This document shows, piece after piece, positions 1 through 8,928 of a DNA stretch of 64,000 nt; position 1 is the first letter of the stretch, and each line of letters starts with the position of its first letter. Under the pieces are notes generated by a model. The model ran no database searches, was not told the origin of the DNA, and saw nothing but the letters and a program-made list of their open reading frames with translations. This DNA comes from Eriocheir sinensis (taxonomy: Eukaryota; Arthropoda; Malacostraca; Decapoda; Varunidae), in contig NW_026111619.1 of the NCBI RefSeq assembly GCF_024679095.1, forward strand, positions 312,501-376,500, written 5' to 3'. The position numbers and the translations under genes were made by a program.

Positions 1-1845
1 AGGTGGGGCCTTACCAGCGAATTATACAAGGATAACATAACTCCCGGCGTCTTGTATTCAAAGTTCCTCGATATGAACCCAAGCATTGTATTGGCTTTCT
101 TACAGGCGGACTTGCAGTGTTTTGTTTGTTTCAAGTCACTGCTGATGGTGACCCCGAGGTCTCTTTCCTCTTGCACAACATGTAGTGGTTCGCCACCCAT
201 GTGGTATATGTGGTTGCTGTTTCTGGATCCGATATGCATTACTTTACATTTGGTAGTGTTGAAGGACATCTGCCATTTTTCTGACCACCGAGTGATCTGG
301 TCCAGGTCTCTCTGGATAATTTCGCAGTCTGCCGTCGTGAGGGCCTTCCCACCCACCTTTGTGTCGTCGGCAAATTTTGAAAGATTGGATTTCAATCCTA
401 GTTCTAGGTCGTTGATATATATGATGAAAAGTATGGGTCCCAGCACTGACCCCTGTGGCACTCCACTTGTGACCGGGAGCCACTCGGAGGCCTGTCCGTT
501 GAGTACAACTCGTTGTTTTCTTCCAGTGAGCCAGTCTTTGATCCATGCTGTCAGATCGTCGCCTAATCCCGCCGACTTAAGTTTCTTGAGGAGTCTTTCA
601 TGTGGCACTTTGTCAAAGGCTTTCTGAAAGTCTAGATATATAACATCACTGGGGATATGATTATCCCAGTTTTCATAGATACCTTGGAAGAAGTCCAATA
701 AATTGGTTAAGCATGAGCGCTTGTTCCTGAAACCGTGCTGAGCATCGGAAATGATGTTGTTGTCTTCAAGGAACCTAACGAGTTTGTCTCTGATGATCTT
801 CTCGAGGATTTTTCCCGCCACTGAGGTCAAGCTGATTGGTCTGTAGTTTAGGGCCACACTTTTGTCTCCCTTTTTGTAGATCGGTGTTACATTCGCTTGT
901 TTCCAGTCTTTCGGGACTTTGTTTTGTTGTAGTGACAGATTGTAGATGGCGGTGAGTGGCTTGAGGATTTGCTGCTTGAGTTCCTTGAGCAGCCTGGGTG
1001 ACAAGTCGTCGGGTCCGGTAGACTTGTTTGTCTCGAGTTTGTCTAGGTACTTTTCACATCCCGTTCGTCGATTGTACCAATTTCTAGGGGAGTGATTCCC
1101 ATCGGTGGGGAAGGGCTCTCGGGTACGGACTGGGTATTCTCGACCGTGAACACAGACGCGAAGTTCCTGTTTAGGATTTCGACCATTTGTCTACTGTCCT
1201 GTGTTAGTACGTCACTTTCATCTTTTAGGGGACCGATATTGCTTTTGTCTTCTTTTGGTTCTTATATACGTGAAGAACTTTTCGGGTTGGACTTGGCTTC
1301 GCGTGCAATTTGCTTTTCATAGTCGCGTTTACTCTGGCGAATGAGTGTTCTGCAAGCTCTGAGGCTTTGATGGTACTGTTCGCGTGCCTCGTCAGTGCTG
1401 TTTTCCTTTAGCAAGTTGTATTTTCTCTTCTTCAAATTAATCGCCCGTCGAACTTGGGTAGTCATCCATGGTGTGCTTGTGGCATTATTTGTTCTCCTTG
1501 TCTTCATGGGAACAGTCGTTCTCTCTACCTCCAGGAGTTTGTTCTTAAAGCCTTTCCACGCGCCGTCCACCGGAGTGAGGTTCATGGGTTCCCAAGTTGT
1601 CTGGGTTAGCAGCTCACGAGCGAAGTTAAAATTGGCTTTTTTGTAGTCTGGAATCTTGGACGTGTTTTCGGTGAGTTCATGGTCTGTTCTGATTTTAGGC
1701 GAATTAGGTGATGGTCGCAACCATCCAGTTTTTCGCCGACTTGACATTCACGTGTGAGATCTGAATCACTCACGAGTACTAGGTCTAATATGTTATTTTC
1801 CTCGTCGGTTGGGTAACAATCTTATTAAGAAATGTTTGAATGAGA
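1..1845 (-). pseudogene. CR1-like non-LTR retrotransposon, end of endonuclease plus reverse transcriptase (broken)
   Basis: Read on the minus strand this is a LINE polyprotein. A stretch near 1700-1760 carries the endonuclease C-terminal DHHLI motif. It is followed by the endonuclease-RT linker (1262-1747), then RT motifs NYRPISLTS, QHGFRNKRS, YLDFQKAFDKVPHERL, SGVPQGSVLGP and the catalytic KFADDTK near 365-395. The frame shifts at about 1690, 1240 and 1050, so it cannot be translated as one protein. The 3' end runs off the left edge of the window, and the 5' end stops at a polypurine minisatellite, a usual 5' truncation. The CR1/Jockey group is assigned from RT motif style only; the finer clade is uncertain. 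Confidence 0.9.
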
Positions 1846-1849
1846 AAGT

Positions 1850-2210
1850 TTGAATGAGAAAAATAGGAGGAGGAGGAGGAGGAAAGAAAAATATGGAGAA
1901 GAAAAAAAAGTTTGAATGAGAAAAATAGGAGGAGGAGGAGGAGGAAAGAAAACTATGAAGAAGAAAAAAAAGTTTGAATGGGAAAAAGGAGGAGGAGGAG
2001 GAGGAGGAGGAGGAGGAGGAGGAGGAGGAAAGAAAAATATGGAGAAGAAAAAAAAGTTTGAATGAGAAAAAGGAGGAGGAGGAGGAGGAGGAGGAGGAGG
2101 AGGAGGAAAGAAAATTATGTAGAAGAAAAAAAAGTTCCAATGAGAAAAAGTAGGAGTAGGAGGAGGAGGAGGAAATAAGGAAGAAAAGGAGGAAGGAGGA
2201 GAAGGAGGCT
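1850..2210. repeat. Polypurine minisatellite with nested (GGA)n
   Basis: About five units of 60-85 bp. Each has a core reading gtttgaatgagaaaaa, then a GGA tract of variable length, then a gaaaaatatggagaagaa-type spacer. Unit length varies mainly through the number of GGA triplets. Long serine and phenylalanine reading frames across it are composition artefacts. Confidence 0.9.
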
Positions 2211-2375
2211 TGTGAGTGCGTGAGTGCGTGCGTGCGGGTGAAAGTCATATTCCGAACCTAACATGAAAAATGAGTGCGTAGGACCACCACAACCTCTTCT
2301 AACCCCCACCCCCCACACAAAAAATGAGTGCATTCGTGAGTGAGTGAGTGCGTGTGTGAGTGCGTGTGGGTCAAG
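2210..2375. repeat. Degenerate GAGTGCGT short tandem repeat
   Basis: Iterations of gagtgcgt/gtgagtgcg occur at 2214-2240 and 2332-2370, with a duplicated aaaaaatgagtgc segment between them (2265-2280 and 2318-2332). It lies directly downstream, in gene sense, of the donor of the candidate exon at 2384-2595. Confidence 0.6.
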
Positions 2376-2383
2376 TTACTCAC

Positions 2384-2595
2384 GTTTCTGCCACAGCTGC
2401 CGTTCGTGTTGCCTCATAATCCCCCAAGCCTTGACACCCGCGCTAAAGCAATCCGTCAGAAGCTCCTCGGCCTCCCGCATAACCCTCGGACTCAACTTCA
2501 AGTCCTCACTCCCCTGCGCTTCCGACCCCCTGCCCACCAGCGCTTGCATGAGGTCAGGGGTCACGCGTTGGCCCCCCCAGGTCGGGCGTTGCGTC
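2384..2595 (-). CDS. Candidate exon, possibly peroxidase-linked (product uncertain)
   Basis: On the minus strand a high-GC frame without stops ends at a good donor (AAAC|GTGAGT at 2384/2383). It encodes an alpha-helical, charged segment including LSPRVMREAEELL and MRQHERQLWQK, unlike the simple repeats around it. A possible acceptor, CCCCAG, precedes 2595. Exon E ends in phase 1, but this acceptor needs phase 2, so direct joining to exon E does not work. Either another acceptor is used (ATGCAAG at about 2547 would fit phase), an exon is missing between them, or this belongs to a neighbouring paralogue. I infer peroxidase linkage only from strand, proximity and a vague likeness to inter-domain segments of arthropod peroxidases. 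Confidence 0.4.
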
Positions 2596-3060
2596 CTGGG
2601 GTGTCCGCTTGGGGTCAGTCTGGGTCGGGAGTTAGTCTGTCGCTTCGTTCTGGGTCCTGGGTCAGTTGGTGTGTGTGCTAGAAGGTGTTAGTGGCAGTCA
2701 GTCAGAGAGAGAGGGGAACATGTGTTAAGGGAATTGTGTGTATTTACCTTGTTGTATTTACCTAGTTGTAGCTGTAGTTGTAGGCCTGGGCTTTACGCTC
2801 GTGTGGTTCCGTCTCCGTATCTATGGAGTGTGTGTGTGTATGTGTGTGTGTGTGACCTACCATGTGTAAAGGGTAGAGTGTGTTCGGTGTGTGCGTTAGG
2901 GTGTGCCGGCAAGCTAGTCTTCGCGGCATCTGTTAATTACACCTGGGACTTCGCTGAACACGCTATACTGTGATTTATACCTGATTTTTAAGTGTTATAT
3001 TTGTGTTTATTATGGGATTATTATGTTCCAGTGTGTGTCATTGTTAAGTTGGGCTCCATG
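2596..3060. other. Putative intron/intergenic sequence with a dispersed LINE/SINE-tail-like repeat
   Basis: No gene is recognised. At about 2738-2825 the sequence tgtatttacctagttgta, followed by a ggcctgggctttacgctcgt-like stretch, resembles a dispersed repeat with short 3' iterations that I associate with decapod genomes. The remainder is GT-rich filler. Confidence 0.4.
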
Positions 3061-3061
3061 G

Positions 3062-3063
<2 letters not shown>

Positions 3064-3103
<40 letters not shown>

Positions 3104-3155
3104 ACTAGTCATGTCAGTATAGTTCTGTAGATTTCGATAGGCCTTTTCCATAATG

Positions 3156-3237
<82 letters not shown>
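3064..3237. repeat. Two (CA)n arrays with duplicated flank
   Basis: (CA)n at 3064-3100 and 3157-3237. The sequence atcactagtcatgtcagtat follows each array (about 3101 and 3240), so the second array is a local duplication that has since expanded. Confidence 0.95.
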
Positions 3238-3238
<1 letters not shown>

Positions 3239-3399
3239 AATCACTAGTCATGTCAGTATAGGCCTCCCCATAGGCTCACAAGATGGTCAGAGAAAAAAAA
3301 ATAATAATGTCATAGTCAAAGTAGGTCATTGTGTGTATTTGGGGTCATCCTAGGTCACTCCCCCCTCCCCTCCATCCTTCACCCCCCTGTACTGACCTC

Positions 3400-3455
3400 A
3401 CTATCATCATCATCATCATCATTATCATTATATTACATACGTACATATAGATAAG

Positions 3456-3532
<77 letters not shown>

Positions 3533-3602
3533 AATACACTTAGAAATAATAACAGTTGAAATTAAAATAAAAAAGACACACACACACACACACACACACA
3601 CA
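3400..3602. repeat. Compound (ATC)n, (CT)n and (CA)n microsatellites
   Basis: atc triplets at 3402-3422, (CT)n at 3460-3500, (CA)n at 3501-3528 and (CA)n at 3576-3602. On the gene strand the last tract is (TG)n starting only 8 bases beyond the donor hexanucleotide of peroxidase exon E. Confidence 0.95.
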
Positions 3603-3615
3603 CGCCAACACTCAC

Positions 3616-3788
3616 GTGCTTCCCAGAGGTTCCACTCGGAGTCCCTCATGTTGGTGATGTCGCGCCTGGCCCTCTCAATGCTCTCCTGAAGCATCTTGTC
3701 GGGAATGATGAAGTTGGGGCTGGCGGTCTTCCACTTCTTCAGGTCCACACCCTTGATATGCTTCCCCTGGCAGGCCATTGGGGCATTC
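3616..3788 (-). CDS. Peroxidase exon E (post-domain tail)
   Basis: Acceptor GTGCACAG precedes 3788 and donor GCAC|GTGAGT follows 3616. It starts with the last base of a Leu codon from exon D and ends in phase 1. It encodes NAPMACQGKHIKGVDLKKW, then a charged helix ending SEWNLWEA. The Cys followed by an L-x-x-W element and a charged helix resembles the segment that follows the peroxidase domain in arthropod peroxidases. The acceptor region is repeated three times upstream (see 3772-4220). Confidence 0.85.
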
Positions 3789-5414
3789 CTGTGCATGGAG
3801 AGCTTGGTTAACTATCGCCTGGTTCTCTGTCTGTCTGCCTAGCTACCCGTGCCTTTCCTAACCAAAGCCATCCCCTCATAGTGACAATATAAGAACTTGA
3901 GAACATAAGGAGGGTGCAAGAGGCCATTGGGGTGTTCCTGTGCGTGGAGAGCTTGGTTAACTATCGCCTGGTCCTCTGTCTGTCTGCCTAGCTACCCGTC
4001 CCTTCCATAACCAAAGACTTTCCCTCGTAATTACAATATAAGAACTTGAGAACATAAGGAGTCTGCAAGAGGCCATTGGTGCATTGCTGTGGGTGGAGAG
4101 CTTGGTTAACTATCACCTGGTCCTCTGTCTGTCTGTCCAGCTATCCGTCCCTTCCTTAACCCAAAACATTCCCTCATAATGGCAACACATGCATAGACGT
4201 AACACATAGCTCGTCACATAAACACACACACACACGCATCTATCCAACATTCACGTTCTATCTATCTATGTAACTATTTTCAAACAGGCGATCTGGCGCT
4301 CTGAGATGCTTAAGAATACAAGCTTAAAACTATCGTAAACACACTTATTAAAACAGCACATACTGACTCATACAGAACCTCATAGTTTGACCGTCATTCT
4401 CATACTTACAGGAAGGAATCAGCCTCCAGCATGACCTTGGGCTGGACGTGCTGGAGCTTGTCGCTGCTGTCGCAGATCACACGTCCCAGGCTGGTCTTGC
4501 AGAGCTCGTAAAGTTGTTCTGAAAGTGTTTATTGAACGTACGTGAGCCAAAAATTGACTTGGTATATCTTTAAATACTATCTAGATATATGTTATTGGTG
4601 ACGCAGGAAAATATTTAGGTTGGTAATCTTAACCAGGTAGCAGCGACGGGCCAAATTTGTGTATTTACCGTGTAGCAGCGACAGGCCAAATTTGTGGCTT
4701 TACCGTGTAGCGACAGGCCAAATTTGTGGCTTTACCGTGTAGCAACGACAGGCCAAATTTGTGGCTTTACTGTGTAGCAACGACGGGCCAAATTTGTGGC
4801 TTTACGTGTAGCAGCGACGGCCAAATTTGTGGCTTTACTGTGTTTCAGTGACAGGCCAAATTTGTGGCTTTACCGTGTATCAGCGACAGGCCAAATTTGT
4901 GGCTTTACTGTGTAGCAACGACGGGCCAAATTTGTGGCTTTACTGCGTAGCAGCGACGGCCCAAATTTGTGGCTTTACTGTGTAGCAGCGACGGCCCAAA
5001 TTTGTGGCTTTACTGTGTAGCAGCGACGGCCCAAATTTGTGGCTTTACTGTGTAGCAGTGACGGGCCAAATTTGTGGCTTTACTGTGTAGCAGCGACGGG
5101 CCAAATTTGTGGCTTTACTGTGTAGCAGCGACGGGCCAAATTTGTGTCTTTACCGTGTAGCAGCGACGGGCCAAATTTGTGGCTTTACCGTGTAGCAGCG
5201 ACGGGCCAAATTTGTGGCTTTACCGTGTAGCAGCGACGGGCCAAATTTGTGCCATGATATAACACCCCCCAAAAGATGATACATAAACTGATCACAAATG
5301 CTTTGATATATATTATGAAATGGTTTGTATGGATGATGATTTTCCTCATTTTTCTTGCTTAGAAGGACCATTCAGAAACATGGTACCCGCTGTTACCGGG
5401 TTAAACACTTCTCT

Positions 5415-5455
<41 letters not shown>

Positions 5456-5537
5456 CACAGACCGATGCTTAATTTACGATGTTTTTGTTTGTATCTATGT
5501 ATATGATGTTTTGATAGCAATAAATATTTACTTACTA

Positions 5538-5585
<48 letters not shown>

Positions 5586-6539
5586 GTACCCTTAGTGAAT
5601 GAGGAGGGCGGGATGTCGTCCTCATACCAGTAACGATCGCCTCGCCTCAGGTGGTGGAACTGGCGACCAATCAAACAGCCAAACGTGGGCCCGACCAGCG
5701 CTCCACAGTTTGGCTTTTCCGCGAGTCCACCGGTGAAGAGATCCACATCATCCACATGCCTGGGAGATGGATGAGAGTTACCACATTGTTAGTAGAGGTT
5801 GTAGTAGTATTTGCAAGGCATTGTTAGTCTAGTGCAGGATAACAAAGGCCTTTCCCAATGTCTCCATCTTGAAGGGAAAGGCATCTTGTATTCTCAGGGC
5901 TAAAAAATATATAAGAAATTGTGTTAACAGAGAAATGTATGGGGGTTAAGATCACAGACTTAAGGCTTTGATACAAGGCTTCCTTACTTATAAATCCCTT
6001 GTAGTTTCTTGGTGTTTTCCAGGGCAACGACATCACTGAGGTCTTGGAAGGAGACAGCTTTCAGGAGGCAGCTAACATTAACCTGGGACAGACCTGACCT
6101 AACCCACTACCTCCTTGCTATCATATTAAATCCATAAGAACTGAAGACCTTACATAACGGTCTGACAGCTAACGTTAACCTTGGACAGACACAGACTAGC
6201 CGGAACACACTACAAACACTGCTTTCGGCTTCAGGGACATTCTCTAGTGCAGAACAACATAGGCATTTCCCAACAAGCAAACTGAAGCTACCAATACAAG
6301 GCTTCCTTACTTATAAATCCCTTGTAGTTTCTTGATGTTTTCCGGGGCAACGACGTCACTCAGGCCTTGGAAGGAGGCAGCTTTCGGGAGGCCGCAGAGG
6401 TGCCTCCAGCGGTTGTATCCAGCGATGCCGTGGTCACGCCCCTGCTGCAGGATCTGTGCCGCCAGGTCCAGGCCAACACCTGATAGATAGATAGATAGAT
6501 ATTGAAAGATAGAAAGAGATATATGACCAGCAATAGGTA

Positions 6540-6605
<66 letters not shown>

Positions 6606-7289
6606 GAGACAAGGAAAAAGAAGAGGAGGAGGAAGAGGAGAGAAGAGGAGGAGGAGGAGGAGGAAAGCAAAGAGGAAAAAGATGCAGAAGATAAAGCAAA
6701 AGAGGAGGAGGAGGAGGAGGAGGAGGAAGAGAAAGAAGAAGAACAAGAACAAGAAGAAAAAGAGGAGGAGGAAGAACAAGAAGGTGATGCAGAAAAGGAA
6801 GAAGAGGAAGAGGAGGAGGAGGAGGAGGAGGAGGAGGAGGAGGAGGAGGAGGAGGAAGAGAAAGAAGAAGAACAAGAACAAGAAGAAAAAGAGGAGGAGG
6901 AAGAACAAGAAGAAGAAGATGATGCAGAAAAGGAAGAAGAGGAAGAAGAGGAGGAGGAGGAGGAGGAGGAGGAGGAGAAAGAAAAACAGACACACGTACA
7001 CATCACACTAAATACACACAATAAAAATAAAATAATAATAATTCAAATAAAATGAAGAACAAAAAAATATAAAAATCCCCTATATACCCACCCCCACCAT
7101 ACCCCCATACCCACCAGTCTTAGCGTCCTCGAACATCTTGCTGGTCATGGCTTCGGAAATGGCCATGTCCTCGTTCTGGGCGTGGGAGCTGACCATCCCC
7201 TCAAGGATCTCGTCGAACTTGCCTCGCTTGTAAAGGTCGAAGGGTGCGTAGAAGGTGCTGGCAATGGGGCGTTCATTGACCGTCTGACC
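3616..7289 (-). CDS. Animal haem peroxidase, C-terminal half (five exons, partial gene)
   Basis: Join of 7115-7289, 6311-6479, 5590-5759, 4410-4518 and 3616-3788, read on the minus strand. All introns are GT-AG, and the exon phases chain without conflict (0-1, 1-2, 2-1, 1-2, 2-1), giving about 265 codons with no stop. The product matches the second half of the animal haem peroxidase fold: FDLYKRGKFDEILEGM, then GLDLAAQILQQGRDHG, then CGALVGPTFGCLIGRQF, then RVICDSSD, then a C-terminal tail. Family members oxidise substrates with hydrogen peroxide and in arthropods act in chorion or cuticle cross-linking and immunity (peroxinectin); they are usually secreted. The exons with the distal and proximal haem histidines and any signal peptide are not in the window. 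Orthology to a named peroxidase is not settled. Confidence 0.9.
3772..4220. repeat. 149-bp tandem repeat containing copies of the exon E acceptor
   Basis: The block aggccattgg recurs at 3772, 3921 and 4070, exactly 149 bp apart. Each is followed by ttcctgtg, ggagagcttggttaacta, cctctgtctgtctg and agaacttgagaacataagg. On the gene strand each unit carries a CACAG acceptor-like site plus about 18 bases of exon E-like sequence. Only the 3772 copy continues into the full exon. Confidence 0.9.
4410..4518 (-). CDS. Peroxidase exon D
   Basis: Acceptor CACTTTCAG precedes 4518 and donor TTCCT|GTAAGT follows 4410. The 109 bp enter and leave in phase 2. It encodes EQLYELCKTSLGRVICDSSD (first codon split with exon C) and then the segment leading to QPKVML. 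This matches the end of the animal peroxidase domain, where a Cys-Asp-Asn/Ser-Ser/Thr motif is typical. It joins exon C and exon E in frame. Confidence 0.88.
4629..5404 (-). mobile_element. TTAA-flanked piggyBac-type MITE with internal 35-bp satellite, copy 1
   Basis: Bounded by TTAA at 4629-4632 and 5401-5404. Ends read TTAACCAGGTAGCAGCGAC on the left and, reversed from the right, TTAACCCGGTAACAGCGG: imperfect inverted repeats starting CC(C/A)GGTA. The body is about 17 copies of a 35-bp unit (agcagcgacgggccaaattt plus gtggctttactgtgt) at 4632-5255, then a unique ~140-bp module (5256-5390). Both parts recur in the copies at 22453 and 27195. It lies in the intron between peroxidase exons D and C. 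piggyBac assignment is inferred from TTAA and the CCC-type ends; no transposase is present. Confidence 0.8.
5418..5583. repeat. (CA)n microsatellites next to exon C donor
   Basis: (CA)n at 5418-5459 and 5543-5583. On the gene strand the second is a (TG)n tract that follows the weak donor GTACGC of exon C with no other sequence between. Confidence 0.95.
5590..5759 (-). CDS. Peroxidase exon C
   Basis: Acceptor CATCTCCCAG precedes 5759; the donor is ACTAAGG|GTACGC, which has GT but a poor consensus. It completes the Lys codon from exon B and ends one base into a Glu codon finished by exon D. It encodes HVDDVDLFTGGLAEKP, CGALVGPTFGCLIGRQF, LRRGDRYWYE and PPSSFT. These are among the most conserved blocks of animal haem peroxidases, so the family call rests mainly here and on exon B. 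Confidence 0.93.
5820..6195 (-). pseudogene. Local duplication with a partial copy of exon B
   Basis: 5988-6070 copies the 3' half of exon B, including the donor (TTTATAA|GTAAGG); its frame is open and reads KAVSFQDLSDVVALE, but the QGRDHG half is missing and no good acceptor is seen. Flanking segments are also duplicated: ctagtgcagg at about 5830 matches 6242, and a ctaac..taacct..ggacagac block occurs at about 6071 and 6168. It is most simply an unequal-crossover relic rather than an alternative exon. Confidence 0.75.
6311..6479 (-). CDS. Peroxidase exon B with QGRDHG motif
   Basis: The acceptor TATCTATCAG precedes 6479; the donor is TATAA|GTAAGG. It enters completing a Gly codon from exon A and leaves in phase 2. 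It encodes GVGLDLAAQILQQGRDHGI, YNRWRHLCGLP and a charged helix ending LQGIYK. The (Q/R)-x-RDHG and YN-x-W-R blocks are hallmarks of animal haem peroxidases. A GATA microsatellite (6482-6500) begins right at the acceptor and supplies part of the pyrimidine tract on the gene strand. Confidence 0.93.
6481..7018. repeat. GATA, (CA)n and (GGA)/(GAA)n compound microsatellites in the intron
   Basis: gata repeats at 6482-6500, (CA)n at 6541-6601, then 6605-6978 of purine-only GGA/GAA sequence. A block of about 110 bp with gaagaagaacaagaacaaga is duplicated at about 6730 and 6860. The long Arg/Lys-only, Pro-only and Ser-only reading frames here are composition artefacts. Confidence 0.95.
7115..7289 (-). 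CDS. Peroxidase exon A (most upstream exon seen)
   Basis: The acceptor CCGCCACAG before 7289 is preceded on the gene strand by a CTC tract hundreds of bases long. The donor is ACTG|GTGGGT at 7115/7114. It begins in phase 0 and ends in phase 1. It encodes ERPIASTFYAPFDL, FDEILEGMVSS, and AISEAMTSKMFED, matching the peroxidase segment after the proximal-His region (F-x-PF-x-L...DEIL-x-G...I-x-x-x-L-x-x-x-LFE-type pattern). No exon further upstream is found between 7290 and the right edge of the window. Confidence 0.9.
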
Positions 7290-7417
7290 CTGTGGCGGTG
7301 GAGGAGGAGGAGGAGGAGGAGGAGGAGGAGGAGGAGGAGGAGGAGGAGGAAGAGGAGGAGGAGGAGGAGGAGGAGGAGGAGGAAGAGGAGGAGGAGGAGG
7401 AGGAGGAGGAGGAGGAG

Positions 7418-7449
<32 letters not shown>

Positions 7450-8612
7450 GGAGGAGGAGGAGGAGGAGGAGGATGGTTGGTTAGCATGAGTGAATTTGAG
7501 AAGGAAGAGGAATAAGAGATGGAGGGGGTGGAGAGGAGGAGGAGGAGAAGGAGGAGGAGGAGAAGGAGGAGGAGGAAGAGGAGGAGGAGAAAGAGGAGGA
7601 GGAGGAGGAGGAGGAGGAGGAGAAGGAGGGTTGGTTAGCATGAGTGAATTTGAGAAGGAAGAGGAATAAGAGAAGGGGGTGGAGAGGAGGAGTAGGAGGA
7701 GACGGAGTAGGAGGAGAAGGAGGAGAAGGAAGAGGAGGAGGAGGAGAAGGAAGAGGAGGAGGAGGAGGAGGAGGGTTGGTTAGCATGAGTGAATTTGAGA
7801 AGAAGAAAGAGGAATAAGAGGAGGAGGGGGTGAAGAGGAGAAGGAGGAGGAGGAGGAGGAGGAGGAGGAGGAGGAGGAGGAGGAGGAGGAGGAGGAGGAG
7901 GAGGACTGTTGGTTAGCATGAGTGAATTTGAGAAGAAGGAAGAGGAATAAGAGAAGGAGGGGGTGGAGGAGGAGGAGGAGGAAGAAGAGGAGGAGGAGGA
8001 GGAGAGGAGGGGAGGTGGAGGAGGAGGAGGAGGAGGACTGTTGGTTAGCATGAGTGAATTTGAGAAGAAGGAAGAGGAATAAGAGAAGGAGGTGGTGGAG
8101 AGGAGGAGGAGGAGGAAGAAGAGGAGGAGGAGGAGGAGAGGAGGGGAGGAGGAGGAGGAGGAGGAGTTAGCATGAAGGAAGAGGAGGATAAGGAGGAAGA
8201 GGAGGAGGAGGAGGAGAAAGAGGAGGAGGAGGAGGAGGAAGAGGAGGAGGAGGAGGAGGAGGACTGTTGGTTAGCATGAGTGAATTTGAGAAGAAGGAAG
8301 AGGAATAAGAGAAGGAGGGGGTGGAGAGGAGGAGGAGGAGGAAGAAGAGGAGGAGGAGGAGGAGAAAGAGGAGGGGGAGGAGGAGGAGGAGGAGGAGGAG
8401 GGTTGGTTAGCATGAGTGAATTTGAGAAGAAGGAAGAGGAATAAGAGGAGGAGGGGGTGAAGAGGAGAAGGAGGAGGAGGAGGAGGAGGAGAAGGAGGAA
8501 GAGGAGGAGGAGGAGGAGGAGGGTTGGTTAGCATGAGTGAATTTGAGGAGAAGAAGAAGGAGGAGGAGGAGGAGGAGGAGGAGAAGGATGATTGGTTAGC
8601 ATGAGTGTTTGT
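7290..8612. repeat. 1.3-kb polypurine higher-order repeat of (GGA)n with a GGTTGGTTAGCATGAG spacer
   Basis: GGA-rich tracts are separated by a conserved spacer, ggttggttagcatgagtgaa, then tttgagaagaaggaag and ggaataagag. It occurs at about 7478, 7629, 7774, 7910, 8040, 8267, 8401, 8521 and, shorter, 8589. Spacing varies from about 70 to 230 bp through GGA copy number. The strand asymmetry is extreme (nearly all purine). Pro- and Ser-rich frames across it are not genes. Confidence 0.95.
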
Positions 8613-8759
8613 CTCTACCCGTCCTACTAAACACAACACCAGCCCCCCCTTGACAACACATGCAACACTAGAATCACTTACTGTCTCTCTATCATATCCT
8701 GTCCCCATATAAACAGCACACAGTTTGTCTCTACCTGTCCTAGTAAACACAACCCCCCT

Positions 8760-8807
<48 letters not shown>

Positions 8808-8928
8808 GCAACACTAGAATCACTTACTGTCTCTCTATCATATCCTGTCCCAATATAAACAGCACACAGTTTGTCTCTACCTGTCCTAGTAAACACAACC
8901 CCCCTCCACACACACACACACACACACA
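8613..8928. repeat. Tandem ~125-bp repeat with interposed (CA)n
   Basis: The block gtttgtctctacc, gtcctagtaaacacaaccc, then gcaacactagaatcactta, ctgtctctctatcatatcct and aaacagcacaca occurs about two and a half times (8617, 8728, 8867 starts). (CA)n tracts lie at 8761-8803 and 8908-8929. Confidence 0.9.

Noticed and set aside
52..627. Plus-strand 191-codon frame
   Set aside because: Antisense shadow of the minus-strand LINE reverse transcriptase, which carries all conserved motifs.
4629..5260. CRISPR-like array of 35-bp repeats (also 22617-23680)
   Set aside because: Repeats are contiguous with no spacers, lie in an intron of a eukaryotic gene and belong to a TTAA-flanked MITE.
6307..7021. 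Long minus-strand Pro-, Leu- and Ser-rich reading frames and a plus-strand Arg/Lys frame
   Set aside because: All are readings of GGA/GAA and CA microsatellites; only the terminal part overlapping exon B is coding.
7080..8801. Series of frames starting MLTN followed by poly-Pro and poly-Ser
   Set aside because: The repeated start is the spacer GGTTGGTTAGCATGAG read backwards, and the rest is (GGA)n.
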